Assembly: GCA_913057905.1 (NCBI GenBank)
Contig: CAJXPB010000010.1
Span: 1-64,000, forward strand
Source of the DNA: an uncultured Pseudomonadota bacterium
GTDB lineage: Bacteria > Myxococcota_A > Bradymonadia > Bradymonadales > Bradymonadaceae
Length of the DNA: 64,000 bases
Direction of reading: 5' to 3'
The position numbers and the translations under genes were made by a program. Within the stretch, counting starts at the first letter, position 1. Every line of letters starts with the position of its first letter. This document shows, piece after piece, positions 52,099 through 61,336 of the stretch. The notes beneath the pieces were generated by a model, which was given only the letters and a program-made list of their open reading frames with translations, did not search any database and was not told the origin of the DNA.

Positions 52099-55000
52099 AT
52101 GAGTAACGAGACGACAACCGACCTCCCCCGCCACGCCGAACACCAAGACGGTGCGGAGACCAAGATCCGCCGCACCGACGAAGGTGGTGTCCAGGTCAGT
52201 TTCTCGGACGGTTCCGACGACCTCGAGATGTCGCGCCGCGAGTTCATGCGAGTCTCCGGGGTCGCCGCCGCGTCGGCCGCGATGGCCGGTGCCAACTGCC
52301 GTTATCCCAGAGAAGAGGTCGTCCCCTACCTGGACCGTCCGGACGAGGTGCAGCAGGGAACACCCAACGAATACGCATCGGTCTGCAACGGCTGCTCCGC
52401 TCAGTGTGGAGTCCTGGTCAAGACCCGCGCCGGCCGACCGATCTCGGTCAAGGGCAATCCGGACCACCCGATCAACGAAGGGTCGATCTGCGCTCGCGGT
52501 GCGTCATCGTATCGACGACTCTACGATCCGGACCGCGCCCGCAATCCCCTGAAGCCGGCCCCCGACGCCGAGCCCAAGGACGTCGCGTGGGAGACCCTCG
52601 ATAAGGACGTCAGAGCCAAAATCAGCGAAGCGGCCTCCTCCGGGACGATCCGACTGCTGTCGGACAATCAACGTGGCAGCGCCCGGTCCGCCCTGCTCGA
52701 CGAAATCGAATCGGCCTCCAATGACTTCGGGGCCGTCTCCTGGGAACCACTCAACGATTCGGCGCTCGCCGAAGCCTCGGAGTTGTCCTTCGGCCGCCGA
52801 CACATCCCGCGCTATCGGTTCGACCGCGCCCAGATGATCGTCTCGCTGGGCAGCGACTTTCTGGGCACCTGGCTGTCCCCGACCGAATTTACCAAGCAGT
52901 TTTCATCGACCCGCCGGCCCGAAGAAGGCGAGATGAGCCGGTTTGTGGCCTTTGAAGGGTCGATGACGGTCACCGGCTCGAACGCCGACGAACGCCACCG
53001 CATCCGACCGCGCGACCTGGCGTCCCTGGCGATGGCGCTGGCTCACGAAGTCATCGTCACCCACGGAGCCGGCCCCCTGGCCGGGAACTCGGCGGTCGAA
53101 TCGGCTCTTCAGAACTTCACGCCCGAGCAGGTCGCACAGACGACCGGGCTCGATGCCGAGCTGATCGCCGACTACGGTCAGGAGCTGACTCAGCACACCG
53201 GTGAGAGTCTCATCGTCGCCGGCAGCCACTCCAGCAGCACCGAGAACGGTGTCGCCCTGGAGACGGCGGTCCACCTGCTGAATACGGCACTCGACAACAA
53301 CGGCGAGACGGTCGACCACGCCCGTCCGTCGATGCAGGCCGGCGGCAGCTTCGGCGACCTCGCGGACCTGGTCGACGAGATGCAAAACGGCGACGTCGAC
53401 ATCCTGATTGTCGACGACGCAAACCCGGTCTACGCCGCTCCCAGTGACCTCGATGTCGTCGGGGCCATCGAAAACGTCGACCTGGTCATCAGCACTGGCG
53501 ATCGCATCGACGAGACGGGGCAGCACGCCGACTATCTGGCCAGCAGTACGCACTGGATGGAGAGCTGGGGCGACGCCGAACCCTATCCCGGCACATACTC
53601 GATCCAGCAACCCACCATTCAGCCGCTCTACGACACACGACCGACCGAAGAGAGCCTGCTGACCTGGTTCAGCGATGTGGTGCCCCGCTTTCAGAGCTTC
53701 CTGGAGGCCCCGGAGAAGCCGGTCGATCCGCAACACGGCGAGAATACGCCGTGGGACGCCGGTGCCTGGTATCGATATCTTCGAGATCACTGGAAGTCGA
53801 CACTGCACGCCGACGCCGAGCTCGTCGTCGATTTCGAGACCTTCTGGAAAGACGCCCTTCGAACGGGCGTCTGGGAGTCGGAGACAGCCGCCGACGCCCC
53901 GTCCTTCGACGCCTCCGGTGCCGTCGACGCCCTCCCGGCCGAACCTCAAGACTACAGCCGTGGAGCAGCCGACGACCTCAGCGACAAATCGCTGACCCTG
54001 TTTGCAACCGTCGGACTGCACGACGGCCGATGGGCCAATCAGGGCCACCTGCAGGAGATGCCCGACCCGGTCACCAAGACAACCTGGGACTCCTACGTAA
54101 TGGTCAGTCCCAAAACCTACCACCAAGCCGGCCTCGAACAGGGCGACCTGCTGGAGGTCACCGTCGGCGATACGACCCAATCTCACCCGGTCATCATGCA
54201 GCCGGGATTGCACGACGACGTCGTCGCCATCCCGGTCGGCTATGGCCGCAGCGAAGCCGGTGTGGTCGGAAACGACGTCGGCGAGAATAGTTTCGCGCTG
54301 TCGACGAGCTCCGAGACCCATCAGCTTCTGTCGGGACTCGATGCCAGCCTCTCCGAGACCGACGACAGCCGTGAGCTTCCGGTCGTGCAGGGGGCGCAGG
54401 TCATCGACATGGAGCAGCGCCCGCTGATCGCAACCACTACGTTCGATCAGTATCAGGAGGATCCCGGCTCTGGAAATCTGACCTTCAGTCCGACCGACGG
54501 GCTCTGGGAAGACCACGATTACGACGATCTCAAGTGGGGCATGTCGGTCGATCTGACCAAGTGCACCGGCTGTTCGGCCTGCGTGACGGCCTGTCAGGAA
54601 GAAAACAACGTGCCCGTGGTCGGGCGCACCGGCATCCTCGAGGGCCGAGAGATGCACTGGATGCGCATCGATCGCTACTACCGGCTTCCGCTGAGCGACG
54701 AAAACCCGGAGATGCACGAGCAACGGGCCGACCTGGCCGATGACCCGATGTACGGGGACCGACCGGTCGAGGACTTCTCGGAGCAGTACCCCGAGGCGTT
54801 CAACGACCCGATGGTCGTCCAGCAGCCGATGATGTGCCAGCACTGCGAGAATGCCCCGTGCGAGACCGTCTGCCCGGTCGCCGCCACGACTCACAGCTCC
54901 GACGGCCTCAACCAGATGACCTACAACCGGTGTGTGGGCACCCGGTACTGCTCGAACAACTGCCCGTTCAAGGTCCGTCGGTACAACTGGTTCAACTACT

Positions 55001-55479
55001 CGCGAGACCGCTCCGACAGCGTCTTTGCCAAAATCACGCCCGAGCTCGAAGAGCACGGCCGCATGAACGCCGAAGAGCCGCTGTCGATGGGACGCAACCC
55101 CGACGTCACGGTTCGCTCCCGCGGTGTCATGGAGAAATGCACCTTCTGCGTCCAGCGCATCCGCCGGGCGAAGTGGCAGCGCACCGAAGAGGGCCGCGCC
55201 GATGAACCCTGGCGCGGCGACGACGTCAAGACGGCCTGTGAGGAGGCTTGCCCGGCCGACGCCATCACCTTCGGCTCGATTCACGACGGATCGAACCACC
55301 AGGTTCGACAGGACCACGAATCTCCGCGCGCCGTCTCGCCGCTGAACCACCTGAACCTTCGTTCCTCGGTCGCCTACCTCAGCGACATCCGCAACACCGA
55401 CAAAGGTGCGGCGGCGGCCACCAAGGACCAGGACGGCCACGGCGCCGAGAGCGGCGCCCACGAAGGATCCGGTCACTGA
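52099..55479 (+). CDS. actB: Alternative complex III subunit ActB (molybdopterin-oxidoreductase-like plus FeS domain)
   Basis: The 1126-residue protein has a Tat-type signal region (MSRREFMRVSGVAAASA, about 35-55). The N-terminal B1 domain (about 80-780) resembles molybdopterin oxidoreductases, and the C-terminal B2 domain (about 815-1080) holds the iron-sulfur clusters. B2 shows CTGCSACVTAC, CQHCENAPCETVCP, CVGTRYCSNNCP and CTFCVQRI..CEEACP, enough for three [4Fe-4S] and one [3Fe-4S]. Unusually, B1 keeps a four-Cys motif near residue 97 (CNGCSAQCG and GSICARG) like true molybdenum enzymes. It receives electrons from the quinol site in ActC and passes them to ActA. Confidence 0.92.
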   Translation: MSNETTTDLPRHAEHQDGAETKIRRTDEGGVQVSFSDGSDDLEMSRREFMRVSGVAAASAAMAGANCRYPREEVVPYLDRPDEVQQGTPNEYASVCNGCSAQCGVLVKTRAGRPISVKGNPDHPINEGSICARGASSYRRLYDPDRARNPLKPAPDAEPKDVAWETLDKDVRAKISEAASSGTIRLLSDNQRGSARSALLDEIESASNDFGAVSWEPLNDSALAEASELSFGRRHIPRYRFDRAQMIVSLGSDFLGTWLSPTEFTKQFSSTRRPEEGEMSRFVAFEGSMTVTGSNADERHRIRPRDLASLAMALAHEVIVTHGAGPLAGNSAVESALQNFTPEQVAQTTGLDAELIADYGQELTQHTGESLIVAGSHSSSTENGVALETAVHLLNTALDNNGETVDHARPSMQAGGSFGDLADLVDEMQNGDVDILIVDDANPVYAAPSDLDVVGAIENVDLVISTGDRIDETGQHADYLASSTHWMESWGDAEPYPGTYSIQQPTIQPLYDTRPTEESLLTWFSDVVPRFQSFLEAPEKPVDPQHGENTPWDAGAWYRYLRDHWKSTLHADAELVVDFETFWKDALRTGVWESETAADAPSFDASGAVDALPAEPQDYSRGAADDLSDKSLTLFATVGLHDGRWANQGHLQEMPDPVTKTTWDSYVMVSPKTYHQAGLEQGDLLEVTVGDTTQSHPVIMQPGLHDDVVAIPVGYGRSEAGVVGNDVGENSFALSTSSETHQLLSGLDASLSETDDSRELPVVQGAQVIDMEQRPLIATTTFDQYQEDPGSGNLTFSPTDGLWEDHDYDDLKWGMSVDLTKCTGCSACVTACQEENNVPVVGRTGILEGREMHWMRIDRYYRLPLSDENPEMHEQRADLADDPMYGDRPVEDFSEQYPEAFNDPMVVQQPMMCQHCENAPCETVCPVAATTHSSDGLNQMTYNRCVGTRYCSNNCPFKVRRYNWFNYSRDRSDSVFAKITPELEEHGRMNAEEPLSMGRNPDVTVRSRGVMEKCTFCVQRIRRAKWQRTEEGRADEPWRGDDVKTACEEACPADAITFGSIHDGSNHQVRQDHESPRAVSPLNHLNLRSSVAYLSDIRNTDKGAAAATKDQDGHGAESGAHEGSGH

Positions 55480-55531
55480 CTGAATGAATGTTCTTGCACA
55501 CTTCGCCGAACCCGACGCCCGATAAGACGCA

Positions 55532-56974
55532 ATGGATCAATCGGAACAGAAAGGACTGCCCCGGTACCACGAGGGTGACGGCCCATTAGACGGGCCGCGC
55601 GCCGAGCGCGAACCCTTGGTGACGGGCGACAAGAGCTACGCCGATGTCAACGAAGACATCGCGGGCCATACGGAGCGCTTCCCCACCAAGCTTTGGTGGA
55701 TGGCGTTTCTGCCGAGCCTCGGCCTCTTCGGCGTGTTCATCGTCACCCTCACCATCATCATCGCCACAGGGATGGGCGTCACCGGAATCAATCACCCGGT
55801 CGGCTGGGGCGTCTTCATCGTCAACTTCGTCTTCTGGATCGGGATCGGCCACGCCGGCACCCTGATCTCGGCGATCCTGTATCTGTTTCGCCAGACCTGG
55901 CGGACGGCGATCAACCGATCTGCGGAGGCGATGACGATCTTCGCGGTGATGACCGCCGGGATCTTCCCGCTGATGCACACGGGTCGACCCTGGTTTGCCT
56001 ACTGGTTGTTCCCGCTGCCGAACGGGCGCGGCCCTCTGTGGGTCAACTTCAACAGCCCGCTTCTGTGGGACGTCTTCGCGGTCTCGACGTATGCGACCAT
56101 CTCGATCGTCTTCTGGTACATCGGATTGATCCCCGACCTGGCCAGCATTCGCGACCGAGCCAAACACCCGATTCGCCGCAAGATCTACGGCCTACTCAGC
56201 CTCGGCTGGACCGGAGGCAACCGGGCCTGGCGACACTACGAATCCGCGTATCTGATGCTGGCGGGCCTGGCGACGCCGCTGGTCCTGTCGGTCCACACGA
56301 TCGTCTCCTTTGACTTCGCGGTCTCTCAGATTCCGGGCTGGCACACGACCGTCTTCCCGCCCTATTTCGTCGCCGGCGCCATCTTCTCGGGCTTCGCGAT
56401 GGTCCTCTCGCTGGTCATCATCATGCGGGAGGTCTTCAATCTGAAGCACTACGTGACGATGAACCACATCGAGGTGATGTGTAAGGTGCTTTTGACCACG
56501 AGCTGCGTGGTCGGCATCGCCTACGTCACGGAGTTCTTCATCGCCTACTATTCGGGGGCGGTCGGCGAGCGATTCCACTTCTCGAACCGGATGTTCGGCC
56601 CCTACTGGTGGGCGGCCCTGTTGATGTACGGCAACAACGTCGTGCTCCCACAGCTACTGTGGTTCAAGGGCATGCGCCGCAACCTGTGGGTCGTCTTCAT
56701 CCTGTCGATCACGACCAATATCGGCATGTGGTTCGAGCGCTACGTCATTGTCGTCAGCTCGCTGAACCGCGACTACCTGCCCAGCGCCTGGGGACTCTAC
56801 GACTTCAAATGGGCCGACTGGGGACTGACCCTCGGCTCCTTCGGCATGTTCATGACATTGTTCCTGCTGTTCTGTCGCTTCCTCCCGACGATCTCGATCG
56901 CCGAGGTGAAAGCGACGATGGACCCCGACGAAGCTGCACGCGACACCGACACCAAGGAGGCCGCCCGTGGCTGA
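55532..56974 (+). CDS. actC: Alternative complex III subunit ActC, NrfD-like quinol-binding membrane protein
   Basis: The 480-residue protein has about ten transmembrane helices and the NrfD/PsrC pattern: [59 protein letters not shown] and [19 protein letters not shown]. It binds menaquinol or ubiquinol at the periplasmic side. It overlaps actD by 8 nt. Confidence 0.93.
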   Translation: MDQSEQKGLPRYHEGDGPLDGPRAEREPLVTGDKSYADVNEDIAGHTERFPTKLWWMAFLPSLGLFGVFIVTLTIIIATGMGVTGINHPVGWGVFIVNFVFWIGIGHAGTLISAILYLFRQTWRTAINRSAEAMTIFAVMTAGIFPLMHTGRPWFAYWLFPLPNGRGPLWVNFNSPLLWDVFAVSTYATISIVFWYIGLIPDLASIRDRAKHPIRRKIYGLLSLGWTGGNRAWRHYESAYLMLAGLATPLVLSVHTIVSFDFAVSQIPGWHTTVFPPYFVAGAIFSGFAMVLSLVIIMREVFNLKHYVTMNHIEVMCKVLLTTSCVVGIAYVTEFFIAYYSGAVGERFHFSNRMFGPYWWAALLMYGNNVVLPQLLWFKGMRRNLWVVFILSITTNIGMWFERYVIVVSSLNRDYLPSAWGLYDFKWADWGLTLGSFGMFMTLFLLFCRFLPTISIAEVKATMDPDEAARDTDTKEAARG

Positions 56975-57539
56975 CACAGAGAACCCTCAACCATCTCAGG
57001 CGGGTGCCGAGCCCGACGACGGGCCGATTCACGGCGTCGCCGCGTTTTTCAACCGCCCCGACGACCTGATGTCGGCAGCCCGCAAGACTCGGGACTCCGA
57101 ATACGAGGCCTTCGACGCCTATTCGCCGTTTCCCATTCACGGAATGGACGAGGCGATGGGTCTGGGACGCTCCTGGATTCCATGGGTCACCTTCTTTGCC
57201 GGCCTCGCCGGTTTTCTGGCGGCCAACGCCCTTCAGTTCGGCATGATGACCTTCGACTGGCCCATGAACATCGGCGGCAAACCGTTTGCCCCGTGGCCGT
57301 CGTTCGTGCCGATCATGTTCGAGTTGACGGTCCTGATCGGCGGCTTGACGACCGCCATCGTCATGCTGGTCGCCGCCGGTTGCTTCCAGAAACCCTTCAT
57401 CATCGACCGGGATATCACCAACGACCGATTCGCGCTGTGGATCTCGGCCGAAGACGCCGATTTCGAGCGCGACGAAGTCGTCGATTACCTGGAGTCGCTC
57501 CAGCCCGTCGAAATCCGCACGATCTCCGAGAGTCGTTGA
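56967..57539 (+). CDS. actD: Alternative complex III subunit ActD (DUF3341)
   Basis: The 190-residue protein contains the DUF3341 pattern: a hydrophilic N-terminus with [19 protein letters not shown] and [15 protein letters not shown], then two transmembrane helices (about 70-90 and 113-135). The C-terminus FWISAED-type segment reads [16 protein letters not shown]. ActD is a membrane subunit that packs against ActC and ActB. The start overlaps actC. Confidence 0.9.
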   Translation: MADTENPQPSQAGAEPDDGPIHGVAAFFNRPDDLMSAARKTRDSEYEAFDAYSPFPIHGMDEAMGLGRSWIPWVTFFAGLAGFLAANALQFGMMTFDWPMNIGGKPFAPWPSFVPIMFELTVLIGGLTTAIVMLVAAGCFQKPFIIDRDITNDRFALWISAEDADFERDEVVDYLESLQPVEIRTISESR

Positions 57540-57543
57540 AGCT

Positions 57544-58182
57544 ATGAGACACCACGACATCATTCACAAAGCGGTCGGGACGCTGAGCATCGCCGCCCTG
57601 GCGGTGGCCTTGGGAGGCTGCGTCGAAATCGGCCTCCCCGCTCATGGTGACCAGACCCACGCCCCTCTGATTCCGATCTTCCAGATGCACGATGATCCGG
57701 CCCTGGAAGACCAGCAGGCTCAACCCTTCTGGACCGGCCAGGCCGGCTGGCAGACCAAGCGGATGCGATACCCGGCGCCCGAGACCCTGCCCCGACACCA
57801 CCGCGGCAAGGTGCGCGCGCCGGCCTCCGAGCAGGCCGAGCCGCTGGAGAACCCCGTCCCGGTCACCGAGGACTCACTTCGGTACGGCAAAACGGCGTAT
57901 CTCAAGACCTGCGGGACCTGCCACGGCCCCGCCGGCAAGGGAAACGCCGCCGTCGGCCGCTACATCAGCGCGATGCCCTCGCTGACATCCGACCGCGTCT
58001 CGAATTACTCCGACGGCCGCATCTATCGCGTCATCACCCATGGGTGGGCGCGCATGTGGTCCTACAAGAGCCAGTTGAAACCGATGGAGCGTTGGGCGGT
58101 CGTCAATTACGTGCGCGTGCTTCAGCGCGCCGAATCGCCCGAACCGTGGGATTACGACTACGCATCAGCACAGGATCAATGA
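57544..58182 (+). CDS. actE: Alternative complex III subunit ActE, monoheme cytochrome c lipoprotein
   Basis: The 212-residue product is a lipoprotein (AALAVALGGC, Cys 26) with one heme c site CGTCH at 123-127. The conserved YGKTAYLKTC before it and the downstream SQLKPMERWAVVNYVRVLQ are typical of ActE. It is tethered at the membrane next to ActA and takes part in electron output. It starts 4 bp after actD. Confidence 0.92.
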   Translation: MRHHDIIHKAVGTLSIAALAVALGGCVEIGLPAHGDQTHAPLIPIFQMHDDPALEDQQAQPFWTGQAGWQTKRMRYPAPETLPRHHRGKVRAPASEQAEPLENPVPVTEDSLRYGKTAYLKTCGTCHGPAGKGNAAVGRYISAMPSLTSDRVSNYSDGRIYRVITHGWARMWSYKSQLKPMERWAVVNYVRVLQRAESPEPWDYDYASAQDQ

Positions 58183-58246
58183 CGCCCTGCGACCCCGGTC
58201 GCCGGACCCGAGTACACTGACACGGACGCCAAAAGCGTAACGAACC

Positions 58247-59569
58247 ATGTCCGCACACGATCAAGACATCGATATCGACGAGCCGACCGACTACGAAACG
58301 TCTTCGAAGACGTTTTTGATCGGCGGCGCCCTCGCTCTGATCGGGGCAGTGGCCTTCTTGGGTTATCTGTTCGGCACCGACGATCAGCACCGAGCCTGGC
58401 AAGCCTACCTTATCGGCTTCTGGTTCACGCTGACCCTCGGTCTCGCCGGCCCCTTCATCGTGGCGATCAACTACCTCTCGCAGGCGAGCTGGTACACCTC
58501 GATCCGGCGGATTCCCGAGGCCTTCGGATGGTACCTGCTGCCGGCGACCGGCTTCGGCGCCATCGCCCTTTTGGGGGCCGACACTCTGCTGCCCTGGATG
58601 GGCCTCGGCCACGGCGGCGGACACGGGGGCGGCCACGGTGACATCCCGCACCACGTCCTCCACGTGCTCGAGCTGAAGTCCGGATTCCTGAACTTCACCG
58701 GACTCACGCTCTCGACGCTGATCGGGCTGGCGGCTCTGGCGGGCTTCGCGTTTCTCATTCAGCGGAACTCTCGCCGTCAAGACGACTCGGGCGACCCGTC
58801 TCTGACCGAACGAAACAAGACGCTGAGCACCCTGTTTCTGTGGGTCTTCGTCTTCGCGCTGTCGTTTCTGTCCTGGTACTGGCTGATGTCGCTGGAGCCG
58901 CTCTGGTTCTCGACGATGTGGCAGGTCCACACATTTGCCGGGCTCTTTCAGGCCGGGCTGGCCCTGACCGCCGTCATCGTCGTCATGCTCAAGAAGCAGG
59001 GCGTCTTCGGCAGCTTCGTCGGCGAGAACCAGATTCTGTCGCTGGGTCAGCTCATCTTCGGGTTCACCGTCTTTTACGCCTACGTCACCTTCTGTGAATT
59101 CATGCTCATCTGGTATGCGAACATCCCGGAGGAGACGTTCTGGTTTGCCCACCGGATCATGGGCGCCGGCGGATGGCACTGGTTTACGATTCTGTTCGCG
59201 ATCAAATTCGTCGTTCCGTTCTTTCTGCTGCTGCCCCGGCGAGTCAAAAAGAACGCCGGCAACATGCTGATGGTCGTCTGCGGCATTCTGCTGGGAGCCC
59301 ACTTTTACGAAATCTGGTTCTGGGTCGCCTTCAGTCCCGACAGCCCCGACCCGCATGTCGCCGTCGGCACTCCGCCGCTTCCCTGGCTGGAGTTGCTGGT
59401 GACGCTCGGCTTCGTCGGTGTCTTCACACTGACGGTCGGGTGGGCGCTGAGCCGCGGAAACATCGTGCCGATCAAAGACCCGTTTTTGCACGAGTGTCTG
59501 CCCCACGGCCACGGTGACGACCACCACGAGACCCCCGAAGACGACGACGCTGAGGTTCAACACACGTGA
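58247..59569 (+). CDS. actF: Alternative complex III subunit ActF, NrfD-like membrane protein
   Basis: The 440-residue protein has about ten transmembrane helices and ActF motifs such as RAWQAYLIGFWFTLTLGL, ASWYTSIRRIPEAFGWYLLP, WYWLMSLEPLWFSTMWQVHT and HWFTILFAIKFVVPFFLLLP. A His/Gly-rich loop (about 124-140) and a His/Asp-rich tail may bind metal. It pairs with ActC and may take part in proton movement. It closes the core act set. Confidence 0.92.
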   Translation: MSAHDQDIDIDEPTDYETSSKTFLIGGALALIGAVAFLGYLFGTDDQHRAWQAYLIGFWFTLTLGLAGPFIVAINYLSQASWYTSIRRIPEAFGWYLLPATGFGAIALLGADTLLPWMGLGHGGGHGGGHGDIPHHVLHVLELKSGFLNFTGLTLSTLIGLAALAGFAFLIQRNSRRQDDSGDPSLTERNKTLSTLFLWVFVFALSFLSWYWLMSLEPLWFSTMWQVHTFAGLFQAGLALTAVIVVMLKKQGVFGSFVGENQILSLGQLIFGFTVFYAYVTFCEFMLIWYANIPEETFWFAHRIMGAGGWHWFTILFAIKFVVPFFLLLPRRVKKNAGNMLMVVCGILLGAHFYEIWFWVAFSPDSPDPHVAVGTPPLPWLELLVTLGFVGVFTLTVGWALSRGNIVPIKDPFLHECLPHGHGDDHHETPEDDDAEVQHT

Positions 59570-59637
59570 CTCGACGGCCCGACGGACGCCCCGACTGAGC
59601 CCTCTGGCCGACCTGCTGACGCAATCGACGAGACGCC

Positions 59638-61110
59638 ATGAAGCACAAGACTGCAAAACTCACCCTCGCGGCCGCCCTCGCCGGCGGCGGCATCCTCGCC
59701 CTCTCCTCGACGGTCGACGCCCAGGGGATCGGCCTCGACGAGTTCAAGCGAATGCTCGTGCCGACCCCGCGTATGATGTCACAGGGCGAGCAGATCTATC
59801 AGAACCAGTGCTCGAGCTGTCACGGCACCGACGGGACGGGCGCGTCGGACTACCCGGATGCTCGCTTTGCCAATCCGGTTCCGAACCTGGCCGAAAACCA
59901 GTATCGATACGGCGCCGGCCCGGTGTCGGTCTACAACACGATCACGCTCGGGCTTGAGGGCCGGACCAAGACCGACGAAGGTGAATCGTCGGACAAGGCG
60001 GCCTATCACCCGACCTACACCGACACGCTCCGGTATCAGGAGCGTTGGGCCGTCACCCACTACGTGCGACGCGGCATCGGCTCGACCCCCGAGGCGACCG
60101 ATTCGCCCGAGGTCTTGGCCGCCGCCAAACAACGCGCCATCAACGGTACCTGCAAACCGAGCATCAAGAAAAATTTGAGCAGCCGCGTGGAGCCGCCGGG
60201 CGAAGAGATGATGAAGAAGGCAGAACAGACCTACAAAGCCCAGTGTGCCACCTGTCACGGCGACACCGGCAAGGGCGACGGGCCCGCCGGCGGCGCATTG
60301 AACCCTCCACCGCGGAACTTTCACGCCAAAGAGGGCGAATGGGTCAACGGCACGAGTCCTTTCGGCATCTTTGATACGCTGGCCAACGGCATCGAAGGCG
60401 CCGCGATGGCCGCCTACCCGGACATCGATCCCGACGTCCGATGGGCCCTGGCTCACTACATCCGCCAGTGGGTCCCCGACAGCAAGCTCCAGGAAGTCTC
60501 CGACGAACAGATCGTCAATGTTTGCCGCACCCAGAGTGCCCCGCCGCCCCCGGAACCGATCACCGAACAGACCGCCCAGCGCGCGCTCATCGAAGCGCAG
60601 GAAGACCAGCGCATCTTTGAACTGACGATGTACGGTGAGCCCCGGGTCGACGAAGGCGCCGATCCCGCCGACGGCAAAGACGTCTTCGAAGCCCGGTGCA
60701 CCAGTTGCCACACCAGCGACTCGGACGCGGAGCCGAAGATCCTCGGCCCGTACGGACTGCGTCGAGCGCCGTCTCGGAATCAAGCGCTTCCGCGACTTGT
60801 CATTCAACCCCGGCCGCTCTACCGGCAACACGCCGGAGGGTCGGTCAACGACTTCGCAAGACGCGTGGCCGGAGGCGTCCATCGGACGCTTCCCGACATG
60901 ACCGCCGCCGGGACGCTGACGACCAAGGAATGGCACGACCTTCAGGCCTACGTGGCGGGCTTTGACTCGCTGGAGACGGCAGGCCCGGTGCCGACCCTGG
61001 ACCTTCTCAGCAAGGCCGAACAGTCCGCCAAAACTACGGACAACGGCGACGACGCGGCCGACAAGAACGCCGAATCAAACCAAACCGACTCAACCGAGAA
61101 CGCGAACTGA
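59638..61110 (+). CDS. Triheme periplasmic cytochrome c between ACIII and oxidase genes
   Basis: The 490-residue product has a signal peptide (KLTLAAALAGGGILALSSTV, cleavage near DAQG) and three cytochrome c class I domains with heme sites CSSCH (58-62), CATCH (203-207) and CTSCH (354-358). The C-terminus is an acidic, Asn-rich tail. It is not one of the standard ActA-F subunits. Lying between actF and coxB, it probably carries electrons from complex III to the oxidase, perhaps as a fixed bridge. Its family assignment stops at cytochrome c. Confidence 0.8.
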   Translation: MKHKTAKLTLAAALAGGGILALSSTVDAQGIGLDEFKRMLVPTPRMMSQGEQIYQNQCSSCHGTDGTGASDYPDARFANPVPNLAENQYRYGAGPVSVYNTITLGLEGRTKTDEGESSDKAAYHPTYTDTLRYQERWAVTHYVRRGIGSTPEATDSPEVLAAAKQRAINGTCKPSIKKNLSSRVEPPGEEMMKKAEQTYKAQCATCHGDTGKGDGPAGGALNPPPRNFHAKEGEWVNGTSPFGIFDTLANGIEGAAMAAYPDIDPDVRWALAHYIRQWVPDSKLQEVSDEQIVNVCRTQSAPPPPEPITEQTAQRALIEAQEDQRIFELTMYGEPRVDEGADPADGKDVFEARCTSCHTSDSDAEPKILGPYGLRRAPSRNQALPRLVIQPRPLYRQHAGGSVNDFARRVAGGVHRTLPDMTAAGTLTTKEWHDLQAYVAGFDSLETAGPVPTLDLLSKAEQSAKTTDNGDDAADKNAESNQTDSTENAN

Positions 61111-61336
61111 TACAGCAGACACCGTAACCGACACATTGCCATCGCCGACCCGATGCCAGGCGGGCGCTCCATGGCCCGCTGACATCGCCTGTTTCGTTTG
61201 ACAATAATTACCGCCCAGCGGTAGATCCTCACCCGCTTTGGAACGCGGCGCAGGCCTTCTATTTGGGACGCCCCACCTGCCGGATTCGGGGGCCTCGCTT
61301 TCGCGGCGGAATTCCGACGACGTGACGCCAGACACT

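Noticed and set aside
52903-55476. Long open frame antisense to actB (857 codons), and similar ones opposite xseA, ftsH, glmM and the GAF-domain gene
   Set aside because: High GC codon bias leaves the complementary frame open. These frames have no start signal, family motif or plausible composition, while the opposite strand encodes recognised proteins.
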